64,000 nt of DNA. It comes from Cephalotus follicularis. Its lineage: Eukaryota; Streptophyta; Magnoliopsida; Oxalidales; Cephalotaceae. Position numbers and translations under genes: made by a program. The stretch covers positions 186,001-250,000 of the forward strand of contig BDDD01000355.1 in the NCBI GenBank assembly GCA_001972305.1, written 5' to 3'. Below the pieces are notes generated by a model. It made no database searches and was not told the DNA's origin. It worked only from the letters and a program-made list of their open reading frames with translations. Positions 1 through 10,007 of the stretch are shown here, piece after piece; within the stretch, counting starts at the first letter, position 1; the number at the start of each line of letters is the position of its first letter.

Positions 1-3
1 ACA

Positions 4-981
4 ATGAAGAATCATGAGAATGTGGAAGTCAAGAAGAAGAAGTCAATCGCTTTTAAAGCTTCAAAGGAAGATAGTGAAAGTGATGAAGATGGAGATGTGG
101 CACTTATCACTTCCCAATTTAAAAGGTTTCTCAAAAATCAAAAAGGGAAAAAGACTTTCAAAAAGAATTTCTCTCAAGATGAAGAGTCAAGCAAAAGGGA
201 AGAACCAACATGCTACGAATGCAAAATGCCCGACCACTTCAAAAACGAGTGTCCAAATCTTAAAAAGAAAGAGCAATTCAAGAAAAAGAATGAATACTCC
301 AAGAAGAAGAAAGCGATGGTAGCCACATGGTCGGATAGCGATCCCTCAAGTTCTGAAGAGGAAAGCGATGAAGAAGTTGCACACATTGCTTACATGGTAA
401 TTGAGGATGAGGAAGAAGTTGAGGTAAATTTTTCTTTTGACGAATTGTAAAATGCTTACAAAAAATTATATGATGAATATGAAAATGTTTGCTTGAAAAA
501 TAAGACTCTAAAGAAAAATGCTATTTCTATGACAAAAGAAATTGAAATTCTAAAGAATGAAAATAGCTATCATAAAAATGAAATTGATATATTAAATATT
601 TCCTTAAAATTATCAAATGATTTTGAGGAAGAGAATAAAAAGCTAAAACTTGAAATTGATGCTTTGAAGAAATCTTTTTCTACTTTCTCAAATAGTAGTG
701 CTAAATTGGATAATCTTTTAGGATTACAAAGGTGTGTGTTTGACAAATCCGGTCTTGGCTATGAAGAAATGAAAAATGTCAAACACTTTAACAATTTCTT
801 TGTTAAGAAATTTGAGCCTCAAATTATTTGTAATTATTGTGGTAGATTGGGACATATATCTACCTCTTGCTTTTTTAGGAATAATCCTTATTTTGGTAAA
901 ACTAGAAAGAGTTGGGTTCCAAAAGAAACTCTTGTGACTAACTTGCAAGGACCCAAGTTTAAATGGGTACCAAAAGGTTAA
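4..981 (+). pseudogene. Copia gag, C-terminal part (element A)
   Basis: The frame is open from the window edge to 981 except for one TAA at 448-450. A lysine- and acid-rich linker leads to a first zinc knuckle (CYECKMPDHFKNEC, CX2CX4HX4C). A coiled-coil-like stretch rich in K, E and N follows at about 493-720. A second CX2CX4HX4C knuckle begins near 829 (CNYCGRLGHISTSC). The same order of parts is seen in the gag at 43465-44448, including the shared GLQRCVF stretch and the closing WVPK motif. Gag packages the element RNA in cytoplasmic particles. The N-terminal domain lies outside the window. With an internal stop and no pol this is a relic. Confidence 0.85.
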
Positions 982-1567
982 ACCTTTTTTTTTTGTAGGT
1001 GTACTTGGAGTTAATTTCAAAATGCTCAAGTACATATGTTTGAGGAAGAAAGCTCTTGTTGAGGGGGAGGTAAATTTTTTTTAGACAATAAAATATTGCT
1101 TTCATTGATTTAATCTTTATCCAACAATTGGTTGATTTAATCTTTATCCAACAATTGGTATCTCTTAATTTTTTTTTTTAATGATATGATATTTTAACTT
1201 TCAATGGATTTTATTCTCAGTTGGTATCCCTTTAAAATGGTTTAATTGGTATCAAATTTTTTTGACATAATCTTTTTGATGCTAACAAAAAGGGGGAGAA
1301 TGCTTATGCTTAAGGAAAAATTGATAGCCTATGCTAAGGGGGAGCTAGATATGAAAATGTGCCATTAATGATGAATGTGCTAAGGGGGAGTTTATGGTAA
1401 AAGGGAAGCTAAGCTAGATAAGAGAAAAATGAAAATTAGATATCATATTAAGAGGGAGTATATCTATAGTTTTTAAGTTGGAATCTAAAAGAAAATCTTT
1501 TTTTTTGAAATGTCACATATTTTTTCATAATGAAGCAAATTTTTGTAATCATCAAAAAGGGAGAGAT
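982..1567 (+). other. 3' untranslated region with polypurine tract, element A
   Basis: There is no coding sequence here. The stretch contains several purine blocks of the AAGGGGGAG type (near 1061, 1291, 1339, 1385) and ends in AAAAAGGGAGAGATT directly before the LTR start TGTTGA. That is the expected position of the polypurine tract priming plus-strand synthesis. The 3' side of the Copia at 46640-46966 has the same architecture. Confidence 0.7.
1105..1158. repeat. 27-bp perfect tandem duplication
   Basis: Two adjacent identical 27-bp units (1105-1131 and 1132-1158), each starting TTGATTTAATC and ending CAACAATTGG. This is a simple local duplication inside the Copia 3' untranslated region. 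Identity of the units suggests it is young. Confidence 0.9.
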
Positions 1568-2748
1568 TGTTGACTTTTTAGTCTCAATCATAAGTTTTAA
1601 TGATTACAAATTTGCATTTAACATGTTTACTTAATGTGCAAGATATTAGAAAGCTTCACATAAGGCAAAATATCAGCTGCAAGCAAAAGACATCGACCTC
1701 TAGTGCAAAAGACATCGACGCCTTTGATCTAGAAAAGTTATAGGCCACTTTAAGTGAAAGACATCGATCCCTTTCAACAAAGACATTGACGTCTTTAGTG
1801 CCCAAAGTTACAGGTCAGATTTTAGTGAAGACATCGATCCATACAAGCAAAGACATCGACGTCCGTACCAAAGACATCGATCCCTTTCCTAAGACATCGG
1901 CGTCTTTCTAGACCAATCTGCCAAAGCCAGAAAAGACATCGACCCATGAAGAAGAAGTTGATGTGATGCTCATATATTCAAATGCCTGGACAGATTCCCA
2001 GCAAAGACATCGACGCCTATAAAAAGACATCGACGTCTTTTTAAATGGATTGACCCGAGAAACATGGAACGGCTAGTAAACGCACTTGCAACGGCTAGCA
2101 ACTATCAAAGACATCGACGCCTTTCTAAAGACATCAACGTCTTTATGTCAGCAGAGACAAAAACAAAGTTGCATCAACACATTTTTATATCCAAAATGCC
2201 CAAGACTTTTGCAACGGCTATAATCTCAAGAAAGCTATCTAAAGAGGCCAAGAAACAAGATTTGAGATGACTTGAATAACTTTTTGATCATCTAACATCC
2301 AAGCTCAAACTTGCACAACTACAAGAGAAAGACATCAAGCTTTTGTTTACACTTTCATATCCAACCTTCAAGAGGTTATTGAAAACACAAATCAATCCTT
2401 TTCTATCTTTCATTGTAAAAGAGGGGAGTGAACCCTTGTAAGGTGTTTTATTTATTTACACCCGGAACCCAAAATCAAGTGTAAGGTGGTTTGCTTTGAT
2501 TTGCACCCGTAAGCCGAAAATCAAAGGTTGCTAGTGGATTCTAGTGGAAACTCAAGGGGTTCTTGAGAAAGTGGACGTAGGCACGGATTTTACCGAACCA
2601 CTATAAATTCGTTTGCACACTCTCTATCCCTTATCTTTTACTTACAATTGTATTATTTGTTCTTGTGTGCTTGTTTAGCTTCATAGTTTAAATTTGTTTA
2701 TTCCGCAAACAATTTTCTTATTAAAGGTTGCCATACCATTCCCAACAA
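1568..2748 (+). repeat. LTR of Copia element A, 3' end truncated
   Basis: It starts with TGTTGAC directly after the polypurine tract. Its first 75 bp match the LTR start at 46967 apart from a few substitutions. It contains the palindromic word array at 1687-2146. It then continues with sequence like that downstream of the array in the 39241-39887 LTR remnant (AACGGCTA, GTAAAAGAGG, CCGAACCACT). The expected LTR end (CA followed by a TGGTATCAGAGC site) is absent. At about 2748 the sequence switches to the end of the Gypsy LTR described next. Confidence 0.75.
1687..2146. repeat. Array of about 13 dyad words, GACATCGACGTC type
   Basis: About 13 copies of AAAGACATCGAYGTCTTT-like words occur in 460 bp, often as pairs about 20 bp apart. 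Examples start near 1708, 1757, 1778, 1827, 1848, 1870, 1890, 2002, 2022, 2107 and 2127. The ideal form AAAGACATCGATGTCTTT is its own reverse complement. A longer unit (AAGTTAYAGG, spacer, GAAGACATCGATCC, spacer, word) repeats at about 1733 and 1806. Variants such as ATTGACGTC and ATCAACGTC look like CG to TG/CA changes. Confidence 0.9.
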
Positions 2749-2813
2749 TTTCCATTAACAAATCAAAACCCTCCACGTAGGGTACTATTGAAGGAAGGTT
2801 TTCTGCATCAACA

Positions 2814-2833
2814 TTTGGCGCCAACTGTGGGAA
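2814..2833 (+). other. Primer binding site of Gypsy element B
   Basis: TTTGGCGCCAACTGTGGGAA directly follows the LTR end ATCAACA. TGGCGCC-type primer sites next to the 5' LTR are typical of Tat/Athila Gypsy elements. I did not match it to a particular tRNA. Confidence 0.75.
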
Positions 2834-2858
2834 ACGCGGCAAAAAGTCATCAAGAATC

Positions 2859-4669
2859 ATGCCCCCAAGAAAGAAAAACAACAACCACTCCACAGCCGGT
2901 GGAAGCCAGGCTGCTACTGGGAACAACCTAGCCCAAACCAGCCAAGTCGCTGCCACTGCCGAGCAAGCTCCCATTACTGGGGAGCAATTTACTCAGTTGA
3001 TCCAAGGAGTGGAGGGCCTTACTGACTTGTTGGTTACTAGTTTAGCCAACCAAAACCAGGCCGGACCTGCTCTGCTAGTGCTCCGAGGAGGATCTGGTCC
3101 TAGCAGGCCAGCCCTGGAGACTCAACAAGCCACAGGGGTCAGGCGAAACCCACCAATGAGGGTAAGACACCCTTCAAGGTGGTCAGAGGTTCAAACACCT
3201 ATGGAGTGGAACTAAGGCGAAACCCGCCTAGGAGGGACATGCACCCCCCAAGGCGGTCAGGGGTTGATGCACCCTTGAGGAGGAGAGTTGAGATTAATAC
3301 ATCTCAGAGGGCGAAGTCCTCAACTGCCCGGGATCAGCCCAACGATCCCAAAATAGTACGTCCCGAGCATCAGGCAATGGAGGTGGATCCCCAAGGGGAA
3401 GCTATGGGTGCAAAGGAGGCACGAGTGCGGTCCAATGCTTCGCGCAGGGCAGGAATGGTGCGGGGGAGCAGAGTAGACCACCCGGCCACACTGGTTGGGG
3501 GATCATAAGTTTCTAGCAAGGCTAGGAACATCTAGGATGTGGAACGGGAGATGAACAGAAGGCTTGCTGAGGTGGAGATAAGGCTCCAAGGAGCCGAGCT
3601 GCCGAGGGGGTGTCTGTTCGAGGTGTGCAACATTAGTGCCCACCCCTTCACACCCAAGATCATGACAGAGCGAATCCCCAGCGGATTCTGGCTCCCAAGT
3701 CTCAACAAATATGATGGGTCCACGGATCCCATCCAACATGTTCGTACCTACCATCAAACCTTGTTGGTACACCAAGTCTCAGACGCCACACTTTGCCGAG
3801 GATTCCCGACAACATTGACTGGTGCAGCACAGTCATGGTATTTCACCTTGGCTTAGAGATCGGTGGAGAATTTTGACCAGTTTACAGAACTGTTCGTCAC
3901 CAAATTCCTCAACAGTACTACGCAGAGGAGGAACTCTATCCATTTGATCAATGTGGTCCAGGGAAGAGATGAGTTACTGAGAGATTACCTTACCAGATTA
4001 AACAGGGAGTCCCTCACAGTGAAAGACCTGGAGCCATCCTTTGCCCTGGCATCCCTGAATAGTGGGCTGAGGAGCGACTCCCCCTTCACTTTCTCTCTAT
4101 TGAAGAAGCCCACGGTGGATATGGTAGACCTGTTGAGAAGGGTAGAGAGGTATGTCAATGCCGAGGAAGGGATGACTGCTAGAAAACAAAAAACATCCTG
4201 GTTGGGCCATCATGTGGAGAAAGGGGAGCATTCACGAAATGCTCTTACGAAGGAAGAGAAGAGGAATGAGAGGTCCGAGCTCCACAGGGATGACCTCAGA
4301 CACAAGCTTTCCAAGAGGGAGGAATCACCGAGGCGAGGAGCTCCCATCCTGGCCTACAACAGCTTTGCCCCTCTTCTGGAGACACATATCAAGATACTAG
4401 CTATTGAGAAGGACAAGGTCCCCATCCAGTAGCCTGTGCCATTGAGGTCCTCTATAGAGAAGAGGGACGTGGACAAATTTTTCTGGTACCATCGTGACCA
4501 CGGTTACAATACAGAGGAGTGCATGCACTTAAAAAATCAGATTGAGGACCTGATTTGTAGAGGTCACCTCAGGAAGTATGTGAACAGAGACGCTCCACGG
4601 AAAAAAAAAGGGAGCATGGAGAAGAAGCGCCTCAACGAGCCAAAGACCAGCAACAGCCCAAAGGAGTAA
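2859..4669 (+). pseudogene. Gypsy (Tat-like) gag, frameshifted and with internal stops
   Basis: The likely start is the ATG at 2859, 26 nt after the PBS. The N-terminal part (2859-3215) is Q/A/T-rich. The frame then shifts: 3179-3508 and 3539 onward share frame 2, with stops at 3506-3508, 3854-3856 and 4430-4432. The Retrotrans_gag capsid core is recognisable at 3620-4160, with IPSGFWLPSLNKYDGSTDP, RGFPTTLTGAAQSWYF and LLRDYLTRLNRESLTV. A short motif with FFWYHRDHGYNTEEC at 4472-4520 is the usual Tat-type sequence after capsid. Gag forms the particle that carries the element RNA. No pol follows the last stop at 4669. Several stops and at least one frameshift make it inactive. Confidence 0.85.
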
Positions 4670-5760
4670 TCCACTGATAGTGGAGAAAGTCTTGAAAACC
4701 AGATACCATGATGCCATGGCCAGACTACAGGGCAGAAGAAAGTTATCTCCTGCCAAAGAACATTCAAAACTTGGAACTCTGGGGGGCAGGAGATCCTCTA
4801 ACTATAAGCTGAGAATACTTCCTCTGACTAAAAGCCAAGAACACATATGCTATCAACCATTGTTTGTAAGTAGTACAAATTCCAAAATTTCAATAAAGTA
4901 CAGTTTTTGAATTAAAGAACAGTGTTCAAAGTCTACGAGTTTCAAGTTAGTAAGGGACCGGAGGCCCAGTGTTCATGTTCTCAAACCTCTGAACAGCCGC
5001 CGATCAACTCCCTCAATTACAAAATCCTCTTTCCGAGGAGCACACAAAGAAGCCTCCTTCCGAGGAGCAAATAAAACACTCCTTCCGAGGAGCAAATAAA
5101 ACACTCCTTCCGAGGATCACCACAAAGACTCCTTCCGAGGAGCACTAAAAGACTCCCAATGGAGCAACGCAGCTCGACATCCAGGTGTCAGACCAAACAA
5201 ATATCGTGTCTTGAAAGGAGAATCCATAGGAACTCGCAACGGACAAGTTCGTTGGACTGAACACTTTGAAAAAATTGTCCCTACGTGGACTACAAGCTCA
5301 GACGACCTAGTCTAGAATATAATGGACCAGACGAGATCCTGCTCGGCAAACCTATGGGAACTTACCCGAGCAGACCTAAAACTTAATCTACGAACACATC
5401 TGAACTCATAAAGATTAAGTATCATTGTCTAAGCGCTTTTTATACAAAGTGTCCTACGGGCACTCAAGCTTAGGTGGCCAGGTCTGAAAATTTTAGGACC
5501 ATCATATGAGAAGTCTATGAAATAGTCTAAGTGAAAATTTCCTAAGGGAAATACCTAAGCTCCAGTGAAGCCACAATATTTTCAGAGGAAGCGCAAGTTT
5601 CGTTACTCACATTCAATTATCCTTAGGGAGTCGGAGGTAGCATAATGAAGTCCGATTACAAGATATAGAAAGTTAAAGAAGATCAGAGGTATCAAAATGT
5701 TTCATTTATAATCAAGCAAAGTTACAGATTGTGTAAAAGCAAAAAATTACAAGCCTAAAA
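4670..5760. other. Spacer of element B, no gene seen
   Basis: No coherent reading frame is visible on either strand. The first 250 bp are AT-rich and may continue decayed gag or pol. It then holds the tandem CCGAGGAG repeats at 5028-5150. The rest is plain sequence leading to the antisense region. Confidence 0.5.
5028..5150. repeat. Short tandem repeats with CTTCCGAGGAGC core
   Basis: Five consecutive units of about 24-28 bp contain CTCCTTCCGAGGAGCA, separated by short A-rich stretches (CAAAGA, AATAAAACA). Units lie near 5031, 5055, 5081, 5107 and 5130. CTCC...GGAG is itself an inverted repeat, so the array could form small hairpins. It lies between gag and the antisense gene. Confidence 0.85.
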
Positions 5761-8163
5761 CTAAGCCCCTTGGGGAGGAGCTTCTTGATCATCCTCGGGC
5801 AAGGCGGTTAAGGAGGAGCTCGGATCGTCCACAGGCAGGGGAGCGTTGAAAGGATCGATGGTTGGAGGCCGGGGAACCACAGGCCCTGAAGAGGAGTCCA
5901 AGGCAGGGTCCGAGGGTAAGATTACTAAGTCTGGTGTCACGACTCTCGTTTCCTTGTCCTTGTGAGCAGACAAAGCTCCTTTCTCCTAAGCAAGCCTAAA
6001 CTTCTCCTCATCCTCGTCGACCCCGTCAAGATAGAAGTCGAAAGCTTCAGTAGTCGGACCATACACCACCCCTTCCAGAGGAACCTCAGGGTGAATAGAG
6101 GAAACCCAGTTCCTGCAAGACTAGAAGCCACGACGAAAGTACTCGACGACTTCCTCAAACACTGCCTCCTCAAATTCAGCTGAAGCCTTGAACTCCTCCC
6201 CGGAGGATTTCATCAGTATTTGGAACTCGTCCGAGGACTTGAAAGCCGTTATAGCTTTGTCCGTTGTTATCTTCAACAGGGTTTCGTCCCTCTGCCTTTG
6301 TTGGTTGAGCTTCGCCTCCAACTCATTGCACCTCCCCCTGGTGCGAGCAAGCTCCTCGTCCACAACTTTCCTCTCTGCCCTCTCCTCCTGCAAGTCTTCA
6401 ACAGCTTGTTTCTTCTCCTCGGCCATAACCTTTTGATCCTTGAGGACATCGTCCAATTGAGCCTTGGCGGAACGGGCAGTCTTCTCCAACACTGCCATAT
6501 CTGCCCTCAGCTTTGCATCCCTGGCAAGAATGGCCGAGAAGTTCTCCACCAGCAGTTGAGTGTTATTCAGAGCCCGTCAGAGGAACATTAGTGTCAGAGG
6601 AATGACAATGTCAGAGGAACGTCAATCAAAAAGAGAAAGAGAATAGGTCACTTACCCTGAGGTTGCTCCGAAGACACTAAGTTACTAACTCTTTGTTGGT
6701 CCACTCTTTCCTCGCCATCATTTCCAAAGGAAAGAAGACCAGTTGGCTAACTGCTTGAGGGACCCCAGGAGCATTTAGAGTTAATTTGGAGCTGTCCAAA
6801 GCTTCCAGGTTGCTGAGCACACTATTAATCTCCCGAGGAGGTGGAAGCAAGATTGGGTCCTGAGGACTCGCGCCAAGAGTGACGATCTCTTCGGCACCCT
6901 TCCCTTTTCTGCTTCTCTTCCTCAGGGGCACCTCGACCTCACAGGGGGAGCTCCCTCCAATGGGCCTCTTGCTCCCATCTTTCCTCTTCTCAGTAGCAGA
7001 GGAGACAGTAGCACCCCTAGCGGTCTCATGAGCGTTGGTTTTTTACTTTGACCCTCCGATCTCAGCAGACTTTCCCACCTTTTTTGAGCCGTCTGTAGCA
7101 GTTTTCTTTTTATCAGTGGCCTTCAGGATTTCAAAAAAGACGCGCCGAGGAGCCATTGCTGAAAGAAGTCACAAGAAAATAAAATGGCCAGAGATGAAAT
7201 AAGAGTTGGAAGAAATAAATTTAAAGGAAGAGATGGAGGCTTAATACAACTTTCCCCCGGCTCATCAGACGAGCATCTATCCTGCACTTTCTCCCCCTAA
7301 AGGTCTGCCCCTTCAGAGGTGTCCTCGGAATCGCCCCAGTGGGGAACTTGGTAGGGAATCGTGCTCAACCCAACTCGAATCAGACGATCCTCAAGCACCG
7401 CTGAGTTCACCTCCTCGGCCTCTAAGGCCAAGAGCTTTCCGAGGTCCACCTATTCTCTCGAGGATAGACGAGACCTCTTATTCAGGAGCGGTGTATCTAG
7501 TGTGTCACACCAGCGGGGGGCAGTAAACTCAGGATGGCTCTTTATCAATACATACCTTCTCCTCCAGTTCTTGATGGATTTGGTAGGCTTTATTAGCAGT
7601 TTCTTGGCGCCAGGGCGGGATTTAAAAAAGTATCAACTCTTGCCTGGGGAGGCCGAAAGAGCGTGAAACTCTTTAAATAATCTCACAGTTGCAGTGACCT
7701 ATGATTTGAGACACTTGACCAAGAAACCCATTACAAAGCTCCAAGACTGTGGTTGGAGGAGCGTGGGGTGCAACCCAAAACTCCTCAGGATCAAAGTAGC
7801 AAAAGGGGGCATTGGTATTCTCAGGCCATGTGAGAGGGCATCCTCAAACACCACGAAGAGGCCAGGCCTGCTCTCTAAAGCCATCTAGGAATCTTGGGGG
7901 AGGTTAAATCTTATGCCCCCCAGGAAAATAGTATTTTTTGGAGAGCTCTAATACTTTCCCACGAGAAAGGGTACTTAGTTCAAGATAGTCATTAGAACTC
8001 TAAGGTCTAACTTTAGCGGCGGGAGCATCAGGGGCTCCCATGTTAGTACCCACACTTCCCTCAAAGCTACGAGAGCCCTCGGCGACAGATACCACCATCG
8101 CCAAGGGAGTGACATCCTCAGGGGCAAGAGATCGACGATTTCTCTCATTTCTAGCCATCTCAA
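5761..8163 (-). pseudogene. Antisense gene of Tat-like element (Transposase_28-like domain and coiled coil)
   Basis: Read on the minus strand, the first part (about 8163-7300) contains segments resembling the 'putative gypsy type transposon' family (PF04195): RPGLFVVFEDALSHGLRIP at 7866-7810, then FGLHPTLLQPQSWSFVMGF, with frameshifts between them. A frame from 7156 to 6677 follows (start MAPRRVFFEILKATDKKK, one stop near 7045, basic PLRKRSRKGKGAEE). A long charged coiled coil runs from 6549 to 6121. An acidic, proline-rich tail ends at 5761. The frame change near 6655 coincides with a GTAAGT donor-like site, so an intron of about 100 bp is possible. Its function is unknown. Such antisense frames are a known oddity of Tat-lineage Gypsy elements. 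Several frame breaks make it a relic. Confidence 0.6.
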
Positions 8164-8762
8164 CCAGAGAAGGGGTATGGGAAACTGAGAGAACCTAAGG
8201 CAAAGATCTAAGACAGGCAGAAGAAACAGACAACTAATAGAAACTCACCTAGAAGTTTGAAGATGGATGAAGGAAGCTAGATTGATTTGACATCCCAAGA
8301 AACCAGAGAAGTTTAGTGCAACGGGATGACCTTCAAAAGACGAAGAGAGTAAAAAGAAGCGTATTGAAGAAGAAAACATCTTTTTAAAGACTAAAGAAAA
8401 GATCCAAGCCACACAATCTCTAGAGATCAAATGGACCATTGGATCTGGCATGGGAAACGAAGAGACAAAGCAGGAGTTATGTAGTACCTGCCACGTGTAA
8501 ATTGTGTTCGAAACGCCTACTAAGAATGCTAGGTTCGGGCCCAAGGATGCTAAGGCAAGCCCAACCATATCCCAAAGTGACGAACCGAGCAAGAGTCCTC
8601 TACCTCTGCTTTTTAAACTTCATAAGGCTAGCCCAGTGTTGTCAAAGAATCCCACGAAGATCTTTTCCCCCTGCCAGTTTGAATCCAACTCTACCACGGA
8701 GTTATACCCGAGCAACAACTCTCAGCTTTGATCCTCCTCCTTTGCTAAGGGCAGAGAAGAAG
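8164..8762. other. Region between antisense gene and 3' LTR of element B
   Basis: No coding frame with family resemblance is seen on either strand. By position it would hold the promoter of the antisense gene, but no convincing TATA box is visible on the minus strand. The overlapping open frames here have no recognisable motifs. Confidence 0.4.
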
Positions 8763-8778
8763 GACCAGGGGGGCATAT
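8763..8778 (+). other. Polypurine tract of element B
   Basis: GGACCAGGGGGGCATA is a purine-rich run just before the inferred LTR start. It is the usual 3' polypurine tract position and supports plus orientation for element B. Confidence 0.6.
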
Positions 8779-9577
8779 AATACGGCAAAAAATCTATTTA
8801 TACCTAGAGCGACATGTGTCATATGCGGACTTTGCCACGTGCATAAGTGGGACAGAGCTTACACGGATGAAACATAGAGGAAAATCATTAAACTCTAGCT
8901 AAGGAGGTAGATGATGTCCTCGGTTTGCAGAGGACCAGCAGGAGAGATCCTCGGCTCCTCGTCAGAGGATCCCCTTGTCCACAATAGAATATGACGCTAG
9001 GACCAACCAACATTCCGGGGTCGAGCAAGATAAGGTCAGGATCCTCGGCCATCCTCCAGAGGACCCCAGCCGAGATCCTCGACAATACGTCGGAGGATAC
9101 CAGTCGAGATCCTTGGCAGTATTTTAGAGAATCACTTCCTCCTTCACCAGATAAGGCCCAAAAGTCAAGCCAACATTACAGGGATTTACCTCCGCAGTAT
9201 CAGCAAACAGTTACGTAAAATCAGGTGGAGATAAGGGAAATCTCGAGATCCTTGACATTTCCTTAGGGGACAACTATCACCTTCGTGATTCACGCTCAAA
9301 CAGTTATAAACTAACACTATAAATACCAGTTTCGCAGTCTGGACAAAGGTCAGCCATTTTAACTCTCAAAAGAACCTTATTTTCTCTGTGCAGCGCCTAA
9401 CTTGAGCGTTGGAGTGTCCCCCGGAGAACAACCTCCTGGACCTTCAACGAGTTTGTTTATCTTGTGCAGGGATTACCAAACAACCAATCATTTTCTTGGA
9501 CATATTCTAGCGTTTCCATTAACAAATCAAAACCCTCCACGTAGGGCACTGTTGAAGGAAGGTTTTCTGCATCAACA
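8779..9577 (+). repeat. 3' LTR of Gypsy element B
   Basis: Its end is fixed at ATCAACA (9571-9577) by the matching 65 bp at 2749-2813. Its start is inferred from the polypurine tract at 8763-8778; the expected TG appears mutated to TA, so it is good only to a few bases. The LTR contains its own motif cluster (GAGATCCTCGG and GAGGATCC-like words, 8940-9120). A TATA box, CTATAAATA, lies at 9317-9325. This array has a GATC core rather than TCGA. Confidence 0.75.
9317..9325 (+). promoter_or_regulatory. TATA box in LTR of element B
   Basis: CTATAAATA lies about 250 bp before the LTR end, a normal place for the U3/R boundary of a plant LTR promoter. It is downstream of the GATCCTCGG word cluster. 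Confidence 0.55.
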
Positions 9578-10007
9578 GTTATATAATAAAATTTTTATAA
9601 AACAACAAAAAAATAGCTGATTTAATTAAATATATATCGACAGTCAATTAACTTAAAAATTAACATAGATAACCTACGCAAAATGGAATATCAAGTATAA
9701 TGATTCTAACTTATAACATATAAATTTTATAGAATGTTAAGCATCTACAAAATTATACTAATTAAGGTTTGGTTAGATAATGTTACGTATTACGGTGTTA
9801 TAATGTGAAAAATTATTGTACTATGTATTACCGTGTTATGCTGTGCATTACTGTGACCGAAACTGTTTAGCAAACAAGTCATTGAAAATTATATCGGATA
9901 ACTGTTTGGTAAATATTTGTTTGAAAGGTTATACTGTTGTGATTGAAAATTGTATCGGATAACTATTTGGTAAATATTTGTTTGAAAGTGGTATAAGAGT
10001 GTATAAG
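9578..10007. other. AT-rich DNA with a 61-bp tandem duplication
   Basis: There is no gene. Units starting ATTGAAAATT and ending TTTGTTTGAAAG occur at 9881-9929 and 9942-9989, a 61-bp period with few differences. The surrounding text (GTTACGTATTACGGTG and variants) is repetitive and may be a decayed DNA transposon. It resumes at 12593 after the inserted solo LTR. Confidence 0.6.

Larger units (their letters stand above)
1..2748 (+). mobile_element. Copia element A (SIRE-like), 5'-truncated and lacking pol
   Basis: The part of this element inside the window runs from the middle of gag through an untranslated region with several AAGGGGGAG blocks into one LTR that starts at 1568. Two CCHC zinc knuckles, the purine-rich tract directly before TGTTGA, and close resemblance to the element at 39241-47310 identify it as a SIRE/Maximus-type Copia. 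No protease, integrase, RT or RNase H reading can be found between gag and the LTR, so pol is deleted. The LTR is cut off at about 2748, where the remnant LTR of the next element begins. It cannot transpose by itself. Confidence 0.8.
2749..9577 (+). mobile_element. Tat/Retand-like Gypsy derivative B (no pol)
   Basis: The last 65 bp of an LTR (2749-2813) recur at the end of the LTR at 8779-9577, with about two differences. That gives the two ends of one element of about 6.8 kb. In order it holds a PBS, a broken gag on the plus strand, a repeat-rich spacer, a gene-like region on the minus strand, a polypurine tract and the 3' LTR. Gag followed by an antisense extra reading frame is known in the Tat/Retand branch of Ty3/gypsy. 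No RT, RNase H or integrase can be read, so this is a non-autonomous, LARD-like derivative or a deletion product. Most of the 5' LTR is missing and abuts a Copia LTR. Confidence 0.75.
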
